From NCBI GenBank assembly GCA_964544885.1, contig CAZJDX010000003.1:124001-188000 (forward strand): a stretch of DNA of 64,000 nucleotides, written 5' to 3'. The position numbers and the translations under genes were made by a program. Positions 8,641 through 17,520 of this stretch are shown here, piece after piece. The stretch comes from QQVM01 sp964544885. Its GTDB lineage: Bacteria; Bacteroidota; Bacteroidia; AKYH767-A; 2013-40CM-41-45. The stretch's first letter is position 1, and every line of letters starts with the position of its first letter. The notes beneath the pieces were generated by a model. It worked only from the letters and a program-made list of their open reading frames with translations. It did no database searches and had not been told where the DNA came from.

Positions 8641-10035
8641 TCAGCGTACCATCAGAGGAATTGACTGCGCAGCTTTATTATCAATTAGGAGTCTGATCAC
8701 ATAATGTCCTTCAGCAAGTTCACTGATATCCTGGCTGATGAGGTGCTCGCCGGATTTAAGTTCATTATTAATTCCATTCAACACAAGTCTGCCGCTGAGA
8801 TCATAAAACTCCATGGACACATGCGCGTTTACTTTGAGATTAAAGGAAACGAAGACATTCCCGGAAGCCGGATTCGGAAAAGATTTCACTTCAGCAACCT
8901 GCGAGCGGTTTTCTTCTACTCCGGTTGCACTTCCAACGCGCAGCATTATGGTGCGGTCAGTGGAGAAAACATAATTGTTGTGATATTCCAATCCGCGAAC
9001 GGTGAGGAGGTAAGGTGCGGTTCTGGCCTGTACCTGTGAAGGTGTCCACTGGAACAGTCCTTCAATGGAGCCCGGCATATTTGAAGTGACAGCGAATTGG
9101 GCAGGGTTTATTGTCAGGAGCATGGGCTCCCCCTGAACAATCAGGTCCATGGCGTCATTATCCTGTTGAGTTGCATTGACGGTAAAGTAGAATGGTACGG
9201 AAGGTTGAAGCGCTATGGAGAAATTTCCATTAAGGTCTTGTGGCCAGGAGCTGGTGTTGATCACCATGGGAGAGTAATTACTGGTATCGTCCACTACGAT
9301 GATCTGCATATCACGGCGGATCTCTCCGGTTTTAACCCCGTTGCGGAACTCTTCGATCAGGAATGAAACTTCCCAATGTCCGTTTGAATCCGGCATCCAG
9401 GTAATTTCACCGTTGGCGCTGTTGAGTGAAAAAGGATTTGATGCGACAGCGGTGGGAATGGTATAGCCAGAAACATATATCGCACCTTGAGTCATAGGCG
9501 TATCAAGCGACCATACTATGGAATCACCGTCTGCGTCAAATGGAAGCGGGTTGTAGATATACATGGCGTTCTTCTGTGCCAGCGTAACCGGAGGATTCAG
9601 GAAGACAGGCGTTGAGTTTGCGGCTGAGGGATAAACAGTAAGTTCAGAAAGCAGGTAAAGAGACTCGGAAGCCGGTGTAGACATATTAAGTATCGCGGCA
9701 TTTCTGCAGCACTCGGAATATGTAATGGTATAATTCCCGGGAGCGAAAGTTTGCATAGCGCTGTATTCATAGATCTCCACGCCGTTGAACAAAGTCTGCG
9801 CTCCACTATGAGACGATGGCAGAATTTGTTGTGTACCACTGCCCAGGTCAGTGATCACAAAATCCGCATTCGCCGCTATGGGAATTCCGGTTGTATCCCG
9901 GTACAGGGTCATTTTTATTTCATATGACTGTCCGCTGATCTGGGTTGCAACGATTTGTCCACCCATCAGATGGGAAGCGAAACTCTGAACAACACCTGTT
10001 ATAATCAGAGCCAGACTGAGTAGAAATTTTTTCAT
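8641..10035 (-). CDS. T9SS type A sorting domain protein, SHLMGG-type
   Basis: Secreted protein of 464 residues. The ATG at 10035 is preferred over the longer frame because it begins a canonical signal peptide (MKKFLLSLALIITG) cut before ASHLMGG. The ASHLMGGQIV...LYRD opening is common in large Bacteroidota surface proteins. The middle contains beta-sandwich, cadherin/PKD-like segments (for example PVTLAQKNAMYIYNPLPFD and GEITWMPDSNGHW). The last 80 residues are a type A T9SS sorting domain (FPNPASGNVFVSF, MEFYDLSGRLV, LAEGHYVIRL). It should be exported via SprA and anchored or released. No enzyme motif is seen; adhesion is a guess. Confidence 0.85.
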   Translation of the reverse strand: MKKFLLSLALIITGVVQSFASHLMGGQIVATQISGQSYEIKMTLYRDTTGIPIAANADFVITDLGSGTQQILPSSHSGAQTLFNGVEIYEYSAMQTFAPGNYTITYSECCRNAAILNMSTPASESLYLLSELTVYPSAANSTPVFLNPPVTLAQKNAMYIYNPLPFDADGDSIVWSLDTPMTQGAIYVSGYTIPTAVASNPFSLNSANGEITWMPDSNGHWEVSFLIEEFRNGVKTGEIRRDMQIIVVDDTSNYSPMVINTSSWPQDLNGNFSIALQPSVPFYFTVNATQQDNDAMDLIVQGEPMLLTINPAQFAVTSNMPGSIEGLFQWTPSQVQARTAPYLLTVRGLEYHNNYVFSTDRTIMLRVGSATGVEENRSQVAEVKSFPNPASGNVFVSFNLKVNAHVSMEFYDLSGRLVLNGINNELKSGEHLISQDISELAEGHYVIRLLIDNKAAQSIPLMVR

Positions 10036-10405
10036 GGTTTTGGTTTGATGTGATATGGATTTGAATACCTGTTCAAATGTATATGAAAATTGCAAAAAGA
10101 AAAATCAGCTTTTGGCAAGCGGAAATTTCACTTCCGGAAATAAATTTTGAGGTCTGAAAACCGGGAAAATTTGTGCCCGGGCTTTAACCTGTATGGAATA
10201 TTTTAAGATTGGCCTGTAATATTAGGGAGTAAGCGGTGGTGACAAATGATTTTTTGGTCAAAAAAGCAGGAATTCCAGATGCTGTCACTTGAACGCTGTG
10301 TTTCTTACAGTGTAAGGTGCGGGTCTTTAATAACTCCATTTCAACCCATTGGATCGTATTTTACAGATGATAAAAACCGGTAATTCAGGAAGCCGGTTTC
10401 GGAAA
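10036..10405. other. 370-bp divergent region between two T9SS cargo genes
   Basis: Contains a minus-strand -7-like box TACATTTG (10081-10074) for the left gene. It also holds a perfect palindrome at 10250-10265 (seven-base arms TTTTTTG and CAAAAAA around GT) that could be an operator or a hairpin. A TTG-initiated extension of the right-hand gene to 10349 is possible but unlikely. No other ORF is supported. Confidence 0.45.
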
Positions 10406-11701
10406 ATGATGAAGAAAGCAGTGAACAGAAATTCAAACAAGGGTGCAGGGAGCAGGTTGTTGCTTTGTGTCGTGTTTGTATTGTCTGTTACGATGCAAGA
10501 CCTGAGAGGACAAGTAAATTCCACTCCGCTTGTATTTATGAATGCTACCCTGATCAGCGGAACAAATGGCGCTGTTAACGCGGTATATGAATTTCCAGAT
10601 GTAACAGATGGCGTTGACGCGCAGGTAAAGATTGTTTCGAAGTATAACAGTGCAGGTTTCGATGAGATCGACATTCCGGCTTCCAATACGGGATACGATC
10701 CCGCCTTTCAGCCTTATGTGCAGGTTGCCAGCGGATCAAGTGGCAGCCCAAAGACTTCATATATTGAATGGGAGATCCGGTTTAAAAAAGCAAATACATC
10801 GACGGATACCACACTGGCATTCATTTCAGCGACGGCAATTGACGTGGATGGAACCAGTAATCTGCAGGAGCGGGTACAGGCATACACTCCCAGCAGTTAT
10901 TCAGTCAATTCACCCAATTACCTGACACTGTCAACAGATGGTTCATCGGTAACGGCACTGGGGCCAAACACAAACTATAACGGTATTGACTCCTCAGTTA
11001 AGGCCGTCATGTTCCAGATGAATTTCGAAAATGTCAATATCATCACCTATAGAACCGGTGGTGTCAATCGCAGCAGTTCAACTTCCAGGCAATTCAGCAT
11101 TTATTTTAAAGCCTTTTTTGATGAAGTAAATCCTTTGCCGGTCGAGCTAATGCATTTTACCGCGGAAGCCGGACCGAAACAAACCGTTAACTTGAACTGG
11201 GCCACCGCTTCAGAGACGAATAATGCTTACTATACGATAGAATGGAGTGAGGATGGTGAAAATTTTGAAGAACTTAACTCAATCCCCGGAGCGGGAAATA
11301 CCACTCAGAAGTCATACTATAAATATACAGACCATTCTCCTCTGCCCGGATTAAATTATTACCGACTCAGCCAGACCGATTATGACGGTTCAAAGCGGAT
11401 TTATGATCCGGTAAGGGTCACCATTCAGGAGAAAAAGGCAAAGCTCAGCATCGATCATGTTTATCCGAATCCGGTTAACGATGAAACCCGGGTGATCCTG
11501 TCTTCGCCTCAGTCTGAGAACATAGAACTTCGCCTCATCAATTCCAATGGTATCGAGGAAAGGAGCATTCAGATCGACCGTTTAAAGAGCGACAAAACCT
11601 GGCATATCAATGACCTGCAGGACCTTGAAGCCGGGGTTTATTATCTGCAGGCAAGCCAGGACGGAAAAGTGTCAAAGACCATCCGGCTCCTGAAGAATTG
11701 A
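10406..11701 (+). CDS. T9SS type A sorting domain protein
   Basis: Secreted protein of about 431 residues. The start is taken at the paired ATGs at 10406/10409, which give a basic N-region followed by LLLCVVFVLSV and a cleavage site near RGQVNS; upstream ATG 10367 and TTG 10349 are alternatives. The N-terminal half is a cohesin/DUF-like beta sandwich (STPLVFMNATLISG, VKAVMFQMNFENV). Residues of about 260-345 carry the FTAEAGPKQTVNLNWATASE motif and the GLNYYRLSQTDYDG motif that usually precede the sorting domain. The C-terminus has the sorting domain itself (VYPNPVNDETRVIL, LEAGVYYLQAS). No catalytic motif. It diverges from another T9SS cargo gene. Confidence 0.83.
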   Translation: MMKKAVNRNSNKGAGSRLLLCVVFVLSVTMQDLRGQVNSTPLVFMNATLISGTNGAVNAVYEFPDVTDGVDAQVKIVSKYNSAGFDEIDIPASNTGYDPAFQPYVQVASGSSGSPKTSYIEWEIRFKKANTSTDTTLAFISATAIDVDGTSNLQERVQAYTPSSYSVNSPNYLTLSTDGSSVTALGPNTNYNGIDSSVKAVMFQMNFENVNIITYRTGGVNRSSSTSRQFSIYFKAFFDEVNPLPVELMHFTAEAGPKQTVNLNWATASETNNAYYTIEWSEDGENFEELNSIPGAGNTTQKSYYKYTDHSPLPGLNYYRLSQTDYDGSKRIYDPVRVTIQEKKAKLSIDHVYPNPVNDETRVILSSPQSENIELRLINSNGIEERSIQIDRLKSDKTWHINDLQDLEAGVYYLQASQDGKVSKTIRLLKN

Positions 11702-11770
11702 TCTTTTTCAGCATCCTTCAGTGAATTTTATCCGGTGAATCCGTTTGCCTGAAGATTTTATCAGGGAATA

Positions 11771-11800
11771 TTGTCAGTTCCGGTTGTTTAACTATCTTTG
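11771..11800 (+). promoter_or_regulatory. promoter of the carotenoid regulator/operon
   Basis: TTG at 11771-11773, 19-base spacer, TATCTTTG at 11793-11800: a full match to the Bacteroidota -33/-7 pattern. GTTTAA (11786-11791) and TTAAAC (11808-11813) form an inverted repeat around the -7 box, a position from which a bound regulator could block transcription. The start codon is 17 bases downstream of the box. Confidence 0.65.
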
Positions 11801-11817
11801 TAAAAAATTAAACAGCT

Positions 11818-12708
11818 ATGGGGACTTATTCCATATCCCGCCTGGAGCAGCTGAGCGGGGTAAAAGCACACACGATACGTATATGGGAACAACGCTATAA
11901 GATCTTCACGCCGCGAAGGTCGGCCGGGAATGTAAGGTACTACGACGATGATCAACTCAGGAAATTATTGAACATAGTGAGTCTTTCAAATACCGGATTG
12001 AAGGTCTCTGAATTGTGTCGTTTGTCGGGAAAGGATCTAAACAAACTGCTGGAGCAACAGGTTCAGTTGACAAAATCAGAAAACGCGCAATATGAATTTT
12101 TCATTTCCCAGTTAATTATTTCCGGCCTGAATTATAATGAGACTGATTTTGAGAAAGCTTTTTCCGCAAGTCTGTTACGATTTGGTTTACGCACCTGCTA
12201 TGAAAAGATAATCTATCCCATGATGGTGAGGATCGGTTTGATGTGGGGCAAAGATGAATTTTGTCCGGCTCAGGAACATTTTCTTTCTAATCTGCTCAGG
12301 CAGAAACTGAATACAGCCATAGACGCCCTGCCTATGGCCTCAGAACAAAAAGCAGCCTGGTTGCTTTTTTTACCGGAAGACGAGTTTCACGATATCGGAC
12401 TGCTTTTCTCCTTTTACTTGTTAAGAATGCATGGTCAAAGGGTTATTTACCTGGGCAGCAATGTCCCGTTTGATTCATTGAAGGATGCTGTGAAGGACAT
12501 TGCCCCAAAACATTTACTTTTATTTCTGGTACGTCACAGGTCTGCCGGAGAAATCGCTGAATACCTGGACCTGCTGGAAAGCACCTTCAGGAATCTGAAA
12601 ATTCATGTATCAGGCAGTCCGCAGCTATCGGAGAACATTGAGCTGGGAAAAAATACCGATTGGATCAGGGATATTTCAGGATTTGAAATGAACTATCTGA
12701 CACGATAA
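11818..12708 (+). CDS. MerR family regulator with B12-binding domain, CarH/LitR-like
   Basis: Transcription factor of 296 residues at the head of the carotenoid operon. Residues 1-70 are a MerR winged helix (YSISRLEQLSGVKAHTIRIW, then the PRRSAGNVRYY wing). Residues of about 85-170 form the helical B12-cap, and about 175-295 a Rossmann-type cobalamin domain. The W-x9-EH signature of CarH photoreceptors is intact (Trp143, Glu153, His154), as is ExHxxG with the lower-ligand histidine (Glu189, His191, Gly194). By analogy it binds adenosylcobalamin, represses in the dark and is released by light. The later SGSP replaces the usual glycine pair, so cofactor affinity needs proof. A promoter lies directly upstream; crtI follows after 39 bp. 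Confidence 0.85.
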   Translation: MGTYSISRLEQLSGVKAHTIRIWEQRYKIFTPRRSAGNVRYYDDDQLRKLLNIVSLSNTGLKVSELCRLSGKDLNKLLEQQVQLTKSENAQYEFFISQLIISGLNYNETDFEKAFSASLLRFGLRTCYEKIIYPMMVRIGLMWGKDEFCPAQEHFLSNLLRQKLNTAIDALPMASEQKAAWLLFLPEDEFHDIGLLFSFYLLRMHGQRVIYLGSNVPFDSLKDAVKDIAPKHLLLFLVRHRSAGEIAEYLDLLESTFRNLKIHVSGSPQLSENIELGKNTDWIRDISGFEMNYLTR

Positions 12709-12747
12709 GCGTTGTTCAACATATAGCAGTTAAAATTAAACATAAAA

Positions 12748-14247
12748 ATGACCACCAGGGTATCCGTAATCGGTGCCGGTTTTTCCGGTTTGAGCGCCGC
12801 AGCTTATTTGTCCGCAGCCGGATATTCTGTTGATGTTTTTGAAAAGAATGAATCGGAAGGTGGCCGGGCCAGACAGTTCAGAACCGAAGAAGGATTTCTG
12901 TTTGATATGGGTCCAAGCTGGTACTGGATGCCGGATGTATTTGAAAAGTTTTTTAATGATTTTGGGTATAAAACATCTGATTTCTATACACTGAAATTAC
13001 TTGATCCTTCCTTCTCAGTGATTTTTGGAAAGGATGACCGGATGGATGTGCCTTCCGGCTTCGGGGCATTGAAGGAATTGTTTGAACAGACCGAGAAGGG
13101 GAGCAGTGCAAGGTTGACAGAATTTTTAAAGGAAGCTGAATTCAAGTATAAGACGGGTGTGGAAGACCTTGTATATAAGCCCGCACATTCGTTCATGGAA
13201 TTCACGAATATGAAAACCATCGCCGGCGCCATCCGGATGCAGTTATTCAGTTCTTTCAGCAAACATGTAAGAAAGTTTTTCCGACATCCGAAATTGATCG
13301 CATTAATGGAATTTCCTGTCTTGTTCCTTGGAGCAATGCCTTCTGAAACTCCTGCTTTATACAGTCTGATGAATTATGCCGGATTAAAACTGGGAACCTG
13401 GTATCCGCATGGTGGTTTCGGCAAGGTGACCGCGGCCATGCGAAAGATCGCGGAAAAAAATGGAGCCAGGTTCCATTTCAATACGCCTGTCAGCGGACTC
13501 GTTGTACAAGATTCATCAATCAGACGTCTGATTACATCGAAAGGGACTATTGAGGCTGATGTAGTCATAGGCTCCGCCGACTATCATCACATTGAAGAAA
13601 AATTACTGCCTGAAGCCTACCGGGGCTATTCCGAGAACTACTGGAGAAATAAAACACTGGCTCCTTCAAGTCTGATCTATTATCTCGGTCTGAATAAAAA
13701 ACCAGAAAGGTTAAGACATCATAACCTGTTTTTCGATGCGGACCTGAATATTCATTCCGAAGAGATCTACAAAAGTAAAAAATGGCCAAGCGAACCACTC
13801 TTTTATGTTTGCTGTCCTTCAAAATCCGATGACACGGTTGCTCCCGAAGGTTATGAAAATATATTCCTCCTGATGCCGGTATCACCCGGATTACAGGACA
13901 CTGAAGAAGTCCGGGATCATTATTTCAGGATCATGATGAGGAGATTGGAGGAGTATTCCGGTGAGGAATTGTTGAATTCGGTAGTATACTCCAGGAGTTA
14001 CTGCATCAACGATTTTATCGGAGACTACAATGCATACAAAGGAAACGCCTATGGATTGGCAAATACGCTGATGCAGACCGCATTCTTGAAGCCAAAAATG
14101 AAAAGCAGGAAGGTCGAGAACCTTTATTTTACCGGACAGCTGACGGTTCCCGGTCCCGGAGTACCGCCAGCAATTATTTCGGGTAAAGTTGCCGCGGGTG
14201 AAGTAATAAAACATTTTAGCACAAGCAGACATGAAACAATTGTTTGA
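12748..14247 (+). CDS. crtI: phytoene desaturase
   Basis: FAD-dependent desaturase and isomerase converting phytoene to lycopene, 499 residues, membrane-associated. The N-terminal dinucleotide-binding motif VIGAGFSGLSAAAYL is followed by the FEKNESEGGRAR segment. The C-terminal carotenoid desaturase signature is seen in LYFTGQLTVPGPGVPPAIISG. Length is typical for bacterial CrtI. It lies between the MerR regulator and crtB, and its last 17 bases overlap the start of crtB, which suggests translational coupling. A related 1-hydroxy-desaturase activity is less likely because a lycopene cyclase and hydroxylase follow. Confidence 0.93.
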   Translation: MTTRVSVIGAGFSGLSAAAYLSAAGYSVDVFEKNESEGGRARQFRTEEGFLFDMGPSWYWMPDVFEKFFNDFGYKTSDFYTLKLLDPSFSVIFGKDDRMDVPSGFGALKELFEQTEKGSSARLTEFLKEAEFKYKTGVEDLVYKPAHSFMEFTNMKTIAGAIRMQLFSSFSKHVRKFFRHPKLIALMEFPVLFLGAMPSETPALYSLMNYAGLKLGTWYPHGGFGKVTAAMRKIAEKNGARFHFNTPVSGLVVQDSSIRRLITSKGTIEADVVIGSADYHHIEEKLLPEAYRGYSENYWRNKTLAPSSLIYYLGLNKKPERLRHHNLFFDADLNIHSEEIYKSKKWPSEPLFYVCCPSKSDDTVAPEGYENIFLLMPVSPGLQDTEEVRDHYFRIMMRRLEEYSGEELLNSVVYSRSYCINDFIGDYNAYKGNAYGLANTLMQTAFLKPKMKSRKVENLYFTGQLTVPGPGVPPAIISGKVAAGEVIKHFSTSRHETIV

Positions 14248-15067
14248 CGAAGCATCTGTTGCATGCAGCAGAGTGATCACACGCAAGTACAGCACCAGTT
14301 TCTCGCTGGGAATTTCTTTGCTGGCCTCAAAGTTCCATGCACCTGTATACGCCATCTATGGCTTTGTCCGGCTTGCAGATGAAATCGTTGACAGCTTTCA
14401 TGAACATGACAAGGAAAGGCTTCTGGCAGATTTCAAGTCTGACACTGAGAAAGCCATACGGGAAAAGATCAGTATCAATCCGGTGCTGCATGCTTTTCAG
14501 GATGTCGTGCACCGGTACCACATTGACCGGTCTTTGATTTCGCAGTTTCTCAGGAGTATGACGATGGATCTGCGTAAGCAGGAATACAACTCCGAGAACT
14601 ATAAAGAGTATGTTCTTGGATCCGCTGAGGTGGTGGGTCTGATGTGTCTGAAGGTTTTCACTGAAGGCAGGTCGGAGGAATATGAAAGACTGAAATCGGC
14701 GGCAATGATGCTGGGGTCTGCCTTTCAAAAAGTAAATTTCCTGCGTGATCTGGGAGCTGATTATCACCAGTTGGGAAGAAGTTATTTCCCAGGTATTGAC
14801 CTGAGCCGTTTCAGCAATGAGGACAAGATCAGAATAGAACAAGAGATAGAAGCGGAGTTTGAGCAGGCGATCAAAGGTATCAGGATGTTGCCTGCGGGAG
14901 CAAGATGCGGGGTATACCTGGCTTATATGTATTACAAAAAGTTGTTTCAAAAAATAAAGGGATTGCCGGCTGTGCATGTCATGAACAGCAGGGTCAGGAT
15001 CTCAAACGGAAGAAAGTTCGGACTAATCGTAAATTCCGTAGTACGACATAATTTTAATTTACTGTAA
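14231..15067 (+). CDS. crtB: phytoene synthase
   Basis: Prenyltransferase joining two geranylgeranyl diphosphates to phytoene, 278 residues. Both aspartate-rich substrate-Mg motifs are present: RLADEIVD (Asp50, Asp54) and RDLGADYHQLGRSYFP (Asp173, Asp177). Squalene/phytoene synthase family helices run through the whole length. The ATG lies inside the end of crtI (17-bp overlap). The operon context (desaturase before, isomerase after) favours phytoene rather than squalene synthase. Confidence 0.93.
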   Translation: MKQLFDEASVACSRVITRKYSTSFSLGISLLASKFHAPVYAIYGFVRLADEIVDSFHEHDKERLLADFKSDTEKAIREKISINPVLHAFQDVVHRYHIDRSLISQFLRSMTMDLRKQEYNSENYKEYVLGSAEVVGLMCLKVFTEGRSEEYERLKSAAMMLGSAFQKVNFLRDLGADYHQLGRSYFPGIDLSRFSNEDKIRIEQEIEAEFEQAIKGIRMLPAGARCGVYLAYMYYKKLFQKIKGLPAVHVMNSRVRISNGRKFGLIVNSVVRHNFNLL

Positions 15068-15091
15068 ACTTGGCTTGATTAATTCATACGG

Positions 15092-15634
15092 ATGAATACA
15101 AAGGAATTTCTTGTACTGGTAGATGATACCGATACTGCCTGGGGAAAGATGGAGAAGATGGAAGTGCATCAGCTGGGTCTGCTTCACCGGGCCTTCTCAG
15201 TTTTTATTTTCAATTCAAACGGGGAATTATTGCTTCAGCAAAGGGCTTCCGGTAAGTATCATTCCGGAGGGTTGTGGACCAACACCTGTTGCAGTCATCC
15301 TCGCTATGGTGAGGATACAAGCTTTGCCGCATCAAGACGTCTTGAAGAGGAAATGGGAATCCGGTGTCATCTTGATTACGGATTCAGTTTTGTGTACAAA
15401 GTTAGATTTGATAATGGTCTCATTGAGAACGAATATGACCATGTTTATTTTGGTGTGAGCGATACGCCTTTCAAGCCTGATCCTGATGAAGTCCAGGACT
15501 GGAAATACATAAGCATGGAAAAACTGATCGGTGACATGAAAAAGAATCCTGCGGACTATACAGAATGGCTGAAAATATGTATTGACAAGGTTATGAATCA
15601 TCTGGATAACAACAAGCGGGCAAGTGTCGCCTGA
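15092..15634 (+). CDS. idi: isopentenyl-diphosphate delta-isomerase, type I
   Basis: Interconverts IPP and DMAPP, the precursors of the carotenoid chain. At 180 residues it has the size of bacterial type I enzymes. It carries the NUDIX-like core (RRLEEEMGI), the catalytic cysteine motif TNTCCSHP, the metal-binding histidine region HQLGLLHRAFSVF and the NEYDHVYFG glutamate segment. It lies 24 bp downstream of crtB in the same operon, which would link precursor supply to pigment synthesis. Confident assignment. Confidence 0.93.
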   Translation: MNTKEFLVLVDDTDTAWGKMEKMEVHQLGLLHRAFSVFIFNSNGELLLQQRASGKYHSGGLWTNTCCSHPRYGEDTSFAASRRLEEEMGIRCHLDYGFSFVYKVRFDNGLIENEYDHVYFGVSDTPFKPDPDEVQDWKYISMEKLIGDMKKNPADYTEWLKICIDKVMNHLDNNKRASVA

Positions 15635-15683
15635 TTATCCGGATGGACATGAACATACTTTCTTCTGAGAAATTACTTCGGAT

Positions 15684-16142
15684 ATGTACACATTGCACAG
15701 AGAACAGTTTTTACCGGTCAGCAAAGAGATAGCATGGGATTTCTTTTCTTCACCCGGCAATTTGTCAAAGATTACTCCACCCAATATGGAATTCAGAATA
15801 CTTGGAGCGGCTGAGGATGCAAACTCCATGAAAGAAGGGCAGGAGATTGAATACCTTGTAAGACCATTATTCAACATTCCCATACGATGGAAGTCCCTTA
15901 TTAAAAATGTTAAAAAGCCTGAAGAATTCACCGATGTACAGTTAAAAGGGCCCTACTCATTTTGGGAGCACAGACATTACTTCAGGGAAACCGAGGGTGG
16001 TGTAATCATGACAGACCTGGTTCGTTATAAATTACCGGCATCCTTTCTTGGAAGGTTGATGCATAAGTTGTTTATACGGAAGAGACTGGAGTTCATTTTC
16101 AATTACCGTTATAAAACACTGCAAAACTTATTTTCATCCTGA
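15684..16142 (+). CDS. SRPBCC family protein in carotenoid operon
   Basis: START/Bet v1-like hydrophobic-ligand-binding protein, 152 residues, without signal peptide or membrane segment. The N-terminus (LHREQFLPVSKEIAWDFFS, then PGNLSKITPPNMEF) and the GPYSFWEHRHYF, VRYKLP segments are characteristic of the SRPBCC group often labelled cell-division-inhibitor-like. It sits between idi and crtZ, and its TGA is immediately followed by the crtZ ATG, so it is translated from the pigment transcript. A role in binding or delivering carotenoid intermediates is inference; no activity is established from sequence. Confidence 0.8.
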   Translation: MYTLHREQFLPVSKEIAWDFFSSPGNLSKITPPNMEFRILGAAEDANSMKEGQEIEYLVRPLFNIPIRWKSLIKNVKKPEEFTDVQLKGPYSFWEHRHYFRETEGGVIMTDLVRYKLPASFLGRLMHKLFIRKRLEFIFNYRYKTLQNLFSS

Positions 16143-16610
16143 ATGGAAAACTGGCTGATCGGATTATTATGGATGACCGGAGCATTTCTTTCCATGGAAA
16201 TGGTAGCCTGGTTTGCTCATAAATATATTATGCACGGCATACTCTGGTTCCTGCACAAGGACCATCATGTAAAGGAATCGAAAGGATTTTTTGAACGCAA
16301 CGATTACTTCTTCCTGATCTTTGCACTGCCTGGAATCATTTGCCTCGCAGCAGGAGTTGATGCGTCTTTTAATGAATTATTCTGGACCGGACTGGGTATT
16401 TCACTCTATGGTATCGCCTATTTCATGGTGCATGATGTCTTCATCCATCAACGGTTCAGCTTGTTCAGGAATTCCGACAACCGGTATCTAAAAGCAATCA
16501 GACGGGCACATAAGATGCATCACAAACATACCGGAAAAGAAGATGGCGAATGTTTTGGTATGTTGTGGGTGCCCTTTAAATATTTCATAGAGGCAGGAAA
16601 GATGAAATAA
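16143..16610 (+). CDS. crtZ: beta-carotene hydroxylase
   Basis: Membrane di-iron hydroxylase adding 3-OH groups to beta-ionone rings (beta-carotene to zeaxanthin), 155 residues. The histidine clusters of the family are all present: HKYIMH (His26, His31), HKDHH (38-42), HDVFIHQR (His97, His102) and HKMHHKH (123-129). About four hydrophobic segments are visible. It abuts the SRPBCC gene with no spacer and is one base from the lycopene cyclase gene. The order and motifs make CrtZ much more likely than another sterol-desaturase-superfamily enzyme. Confidence 0.92.
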   Translation: MENWLIGLLWMTGAFLSMEMVAWFAHKYIMHGILWFLHKDHHVKESKGFFERNDYFFLIFALPGIICLAAGVDASFNELFWTGLGISLYGIAYFMVHDVFIHQRFSLFRNSDNRYLKAIRRAHKMHHKHTGKEDGECFGMLWVPFKYFIEAGKMK

Positions 16611-16611
16611 T

Positions 16612-17340
16612 ATGAAATATACTTATCTGCTCATTAATTTATGTTCCGTTGTCATTCCGTTTCTGTTCTCCTTTCATCCGAAGATCAGGTTCGATAAGGT
16701 ATGGAAGGCGTTTTTTCCTTCCGTGATTCTGACTGCGATCATATTTCTTGCGGGCGATGTCCTGTACACTTATTGGGAGGTATGGGGCTTCAATCCTGCT
16801 TTTCTGACTGGAATATATATAGTCAATCTTCCGCTGGAAGAAGTGATGTTTTTTTTCTGCATACCTTATGCCTGTATGTTTTCCTATCACGCACTTGATC
16901 GTCACATTAATTTCGGAAATGTTTCAGGAATTGCCCGATATGTAACCATTCCTCTGATCCTTGCGCTTTTTGTCTTGTCTTTCTTTTTTTTCGACAGACT
17001 CTACACCTTCGCGGCAACTGCCGGACTCGCCGTACTCCTGATCATTGTTCGTTTTGTATTGAATGTTTCCTGGCTTGGAAAATTTTATATTGTTTATCTG
17101 CTGCTACTGATTCCCTTCGCGATCGTAAACGGTATGCTGACAGGAACCGGACTTTCCGAGCCGGTTGTTTGGTATGATGATACAGAGAACATGGGAATCA
17201 GAATTATGAGCATTCCGTTCGAAGATGTGTTTTACGGAATGTCACTGATACTGCTCAACGTATCCGGTTTTGAGTACCTGAAAAAAAGGTATTTGCAGGA
17301 AAAGTCCGGACTGGCATTTCAGGCAGAGGCCCGGGTCTGA
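16612..17340 (+). CDS. crtY: lycopene beta-cyclase, fused two-domain CrtYcd type
   Basis: Integral membrane cyclase forming beta-ionone rings on lycopene, 242 residues with six or seven hydrophobic segments. It is the heterodimeric-type cyclase (CrtYc/CrtYd) as one polypeptide: the PxE(E/D) motif occurs once in each half, as PLEE (74-77) and PFED (202-205). The FAD-dependent CrtY/CrtL motifs are absent. It is the last gene of the operon, followed by about 200 bp without genes before sucA; no clear terminator is seen there. Confidence 0.88.
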   Translation: MKYTYLLINLCSVVIPFLFSFHPKIRFDKVWKAFFPSVILTAIIFLAGDVLYTYWEVWGFNPAFLTGIYIVNLPLEEVMFFFCIPYACMFSYHALDRHINFGNVSGIARYVTIPLILALFVLSFFFFDRLYTFAATAGLAVLLIIVRFVLNVSWLGKFYIVYLLLLIPFAIVNGMLTGTGLSEPVVWYDDTENMGIRIMSIPFEDVFYGMSLILLNVSGFEYLKKRYLQEKSGLAFQAEARV

Positions 17341-17489
17341 TCAGGATGTTTTCCAATGCACATGAATTTAACTTCTGAAGAGGAAATATAAATTGTGAAG
17401 CCTGATGAAATTCCGTGAATTAAGCAGAAAGCTGAATAAGAAGGCATAAGCGCAAGGACAGTTTAAGTTGCAGCGGGATTTACGATGGC

Positions 17490-17520
17490 TTGCTGAGGGC
17501 AATTTCAATCCGTACCTTTG
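17490..17520 (+). promoter_or_regulatory. promoter of sucAB
   Basis: TTG at 17490-17492, 20-base spacer, TACCTTTG at 17513-17520. It predicts transcription from about 17525 and therefore supports the ATG at 17547 as the sucA start rather than the longer frame beginning with a TTG inside the -33 box. Confidence 0.65.

Noticed and set aside
14327..14977. 216-residue antisense frame opposite crtB
   Set aside because: Shadow of crtB codon structure; no conserved motifs.
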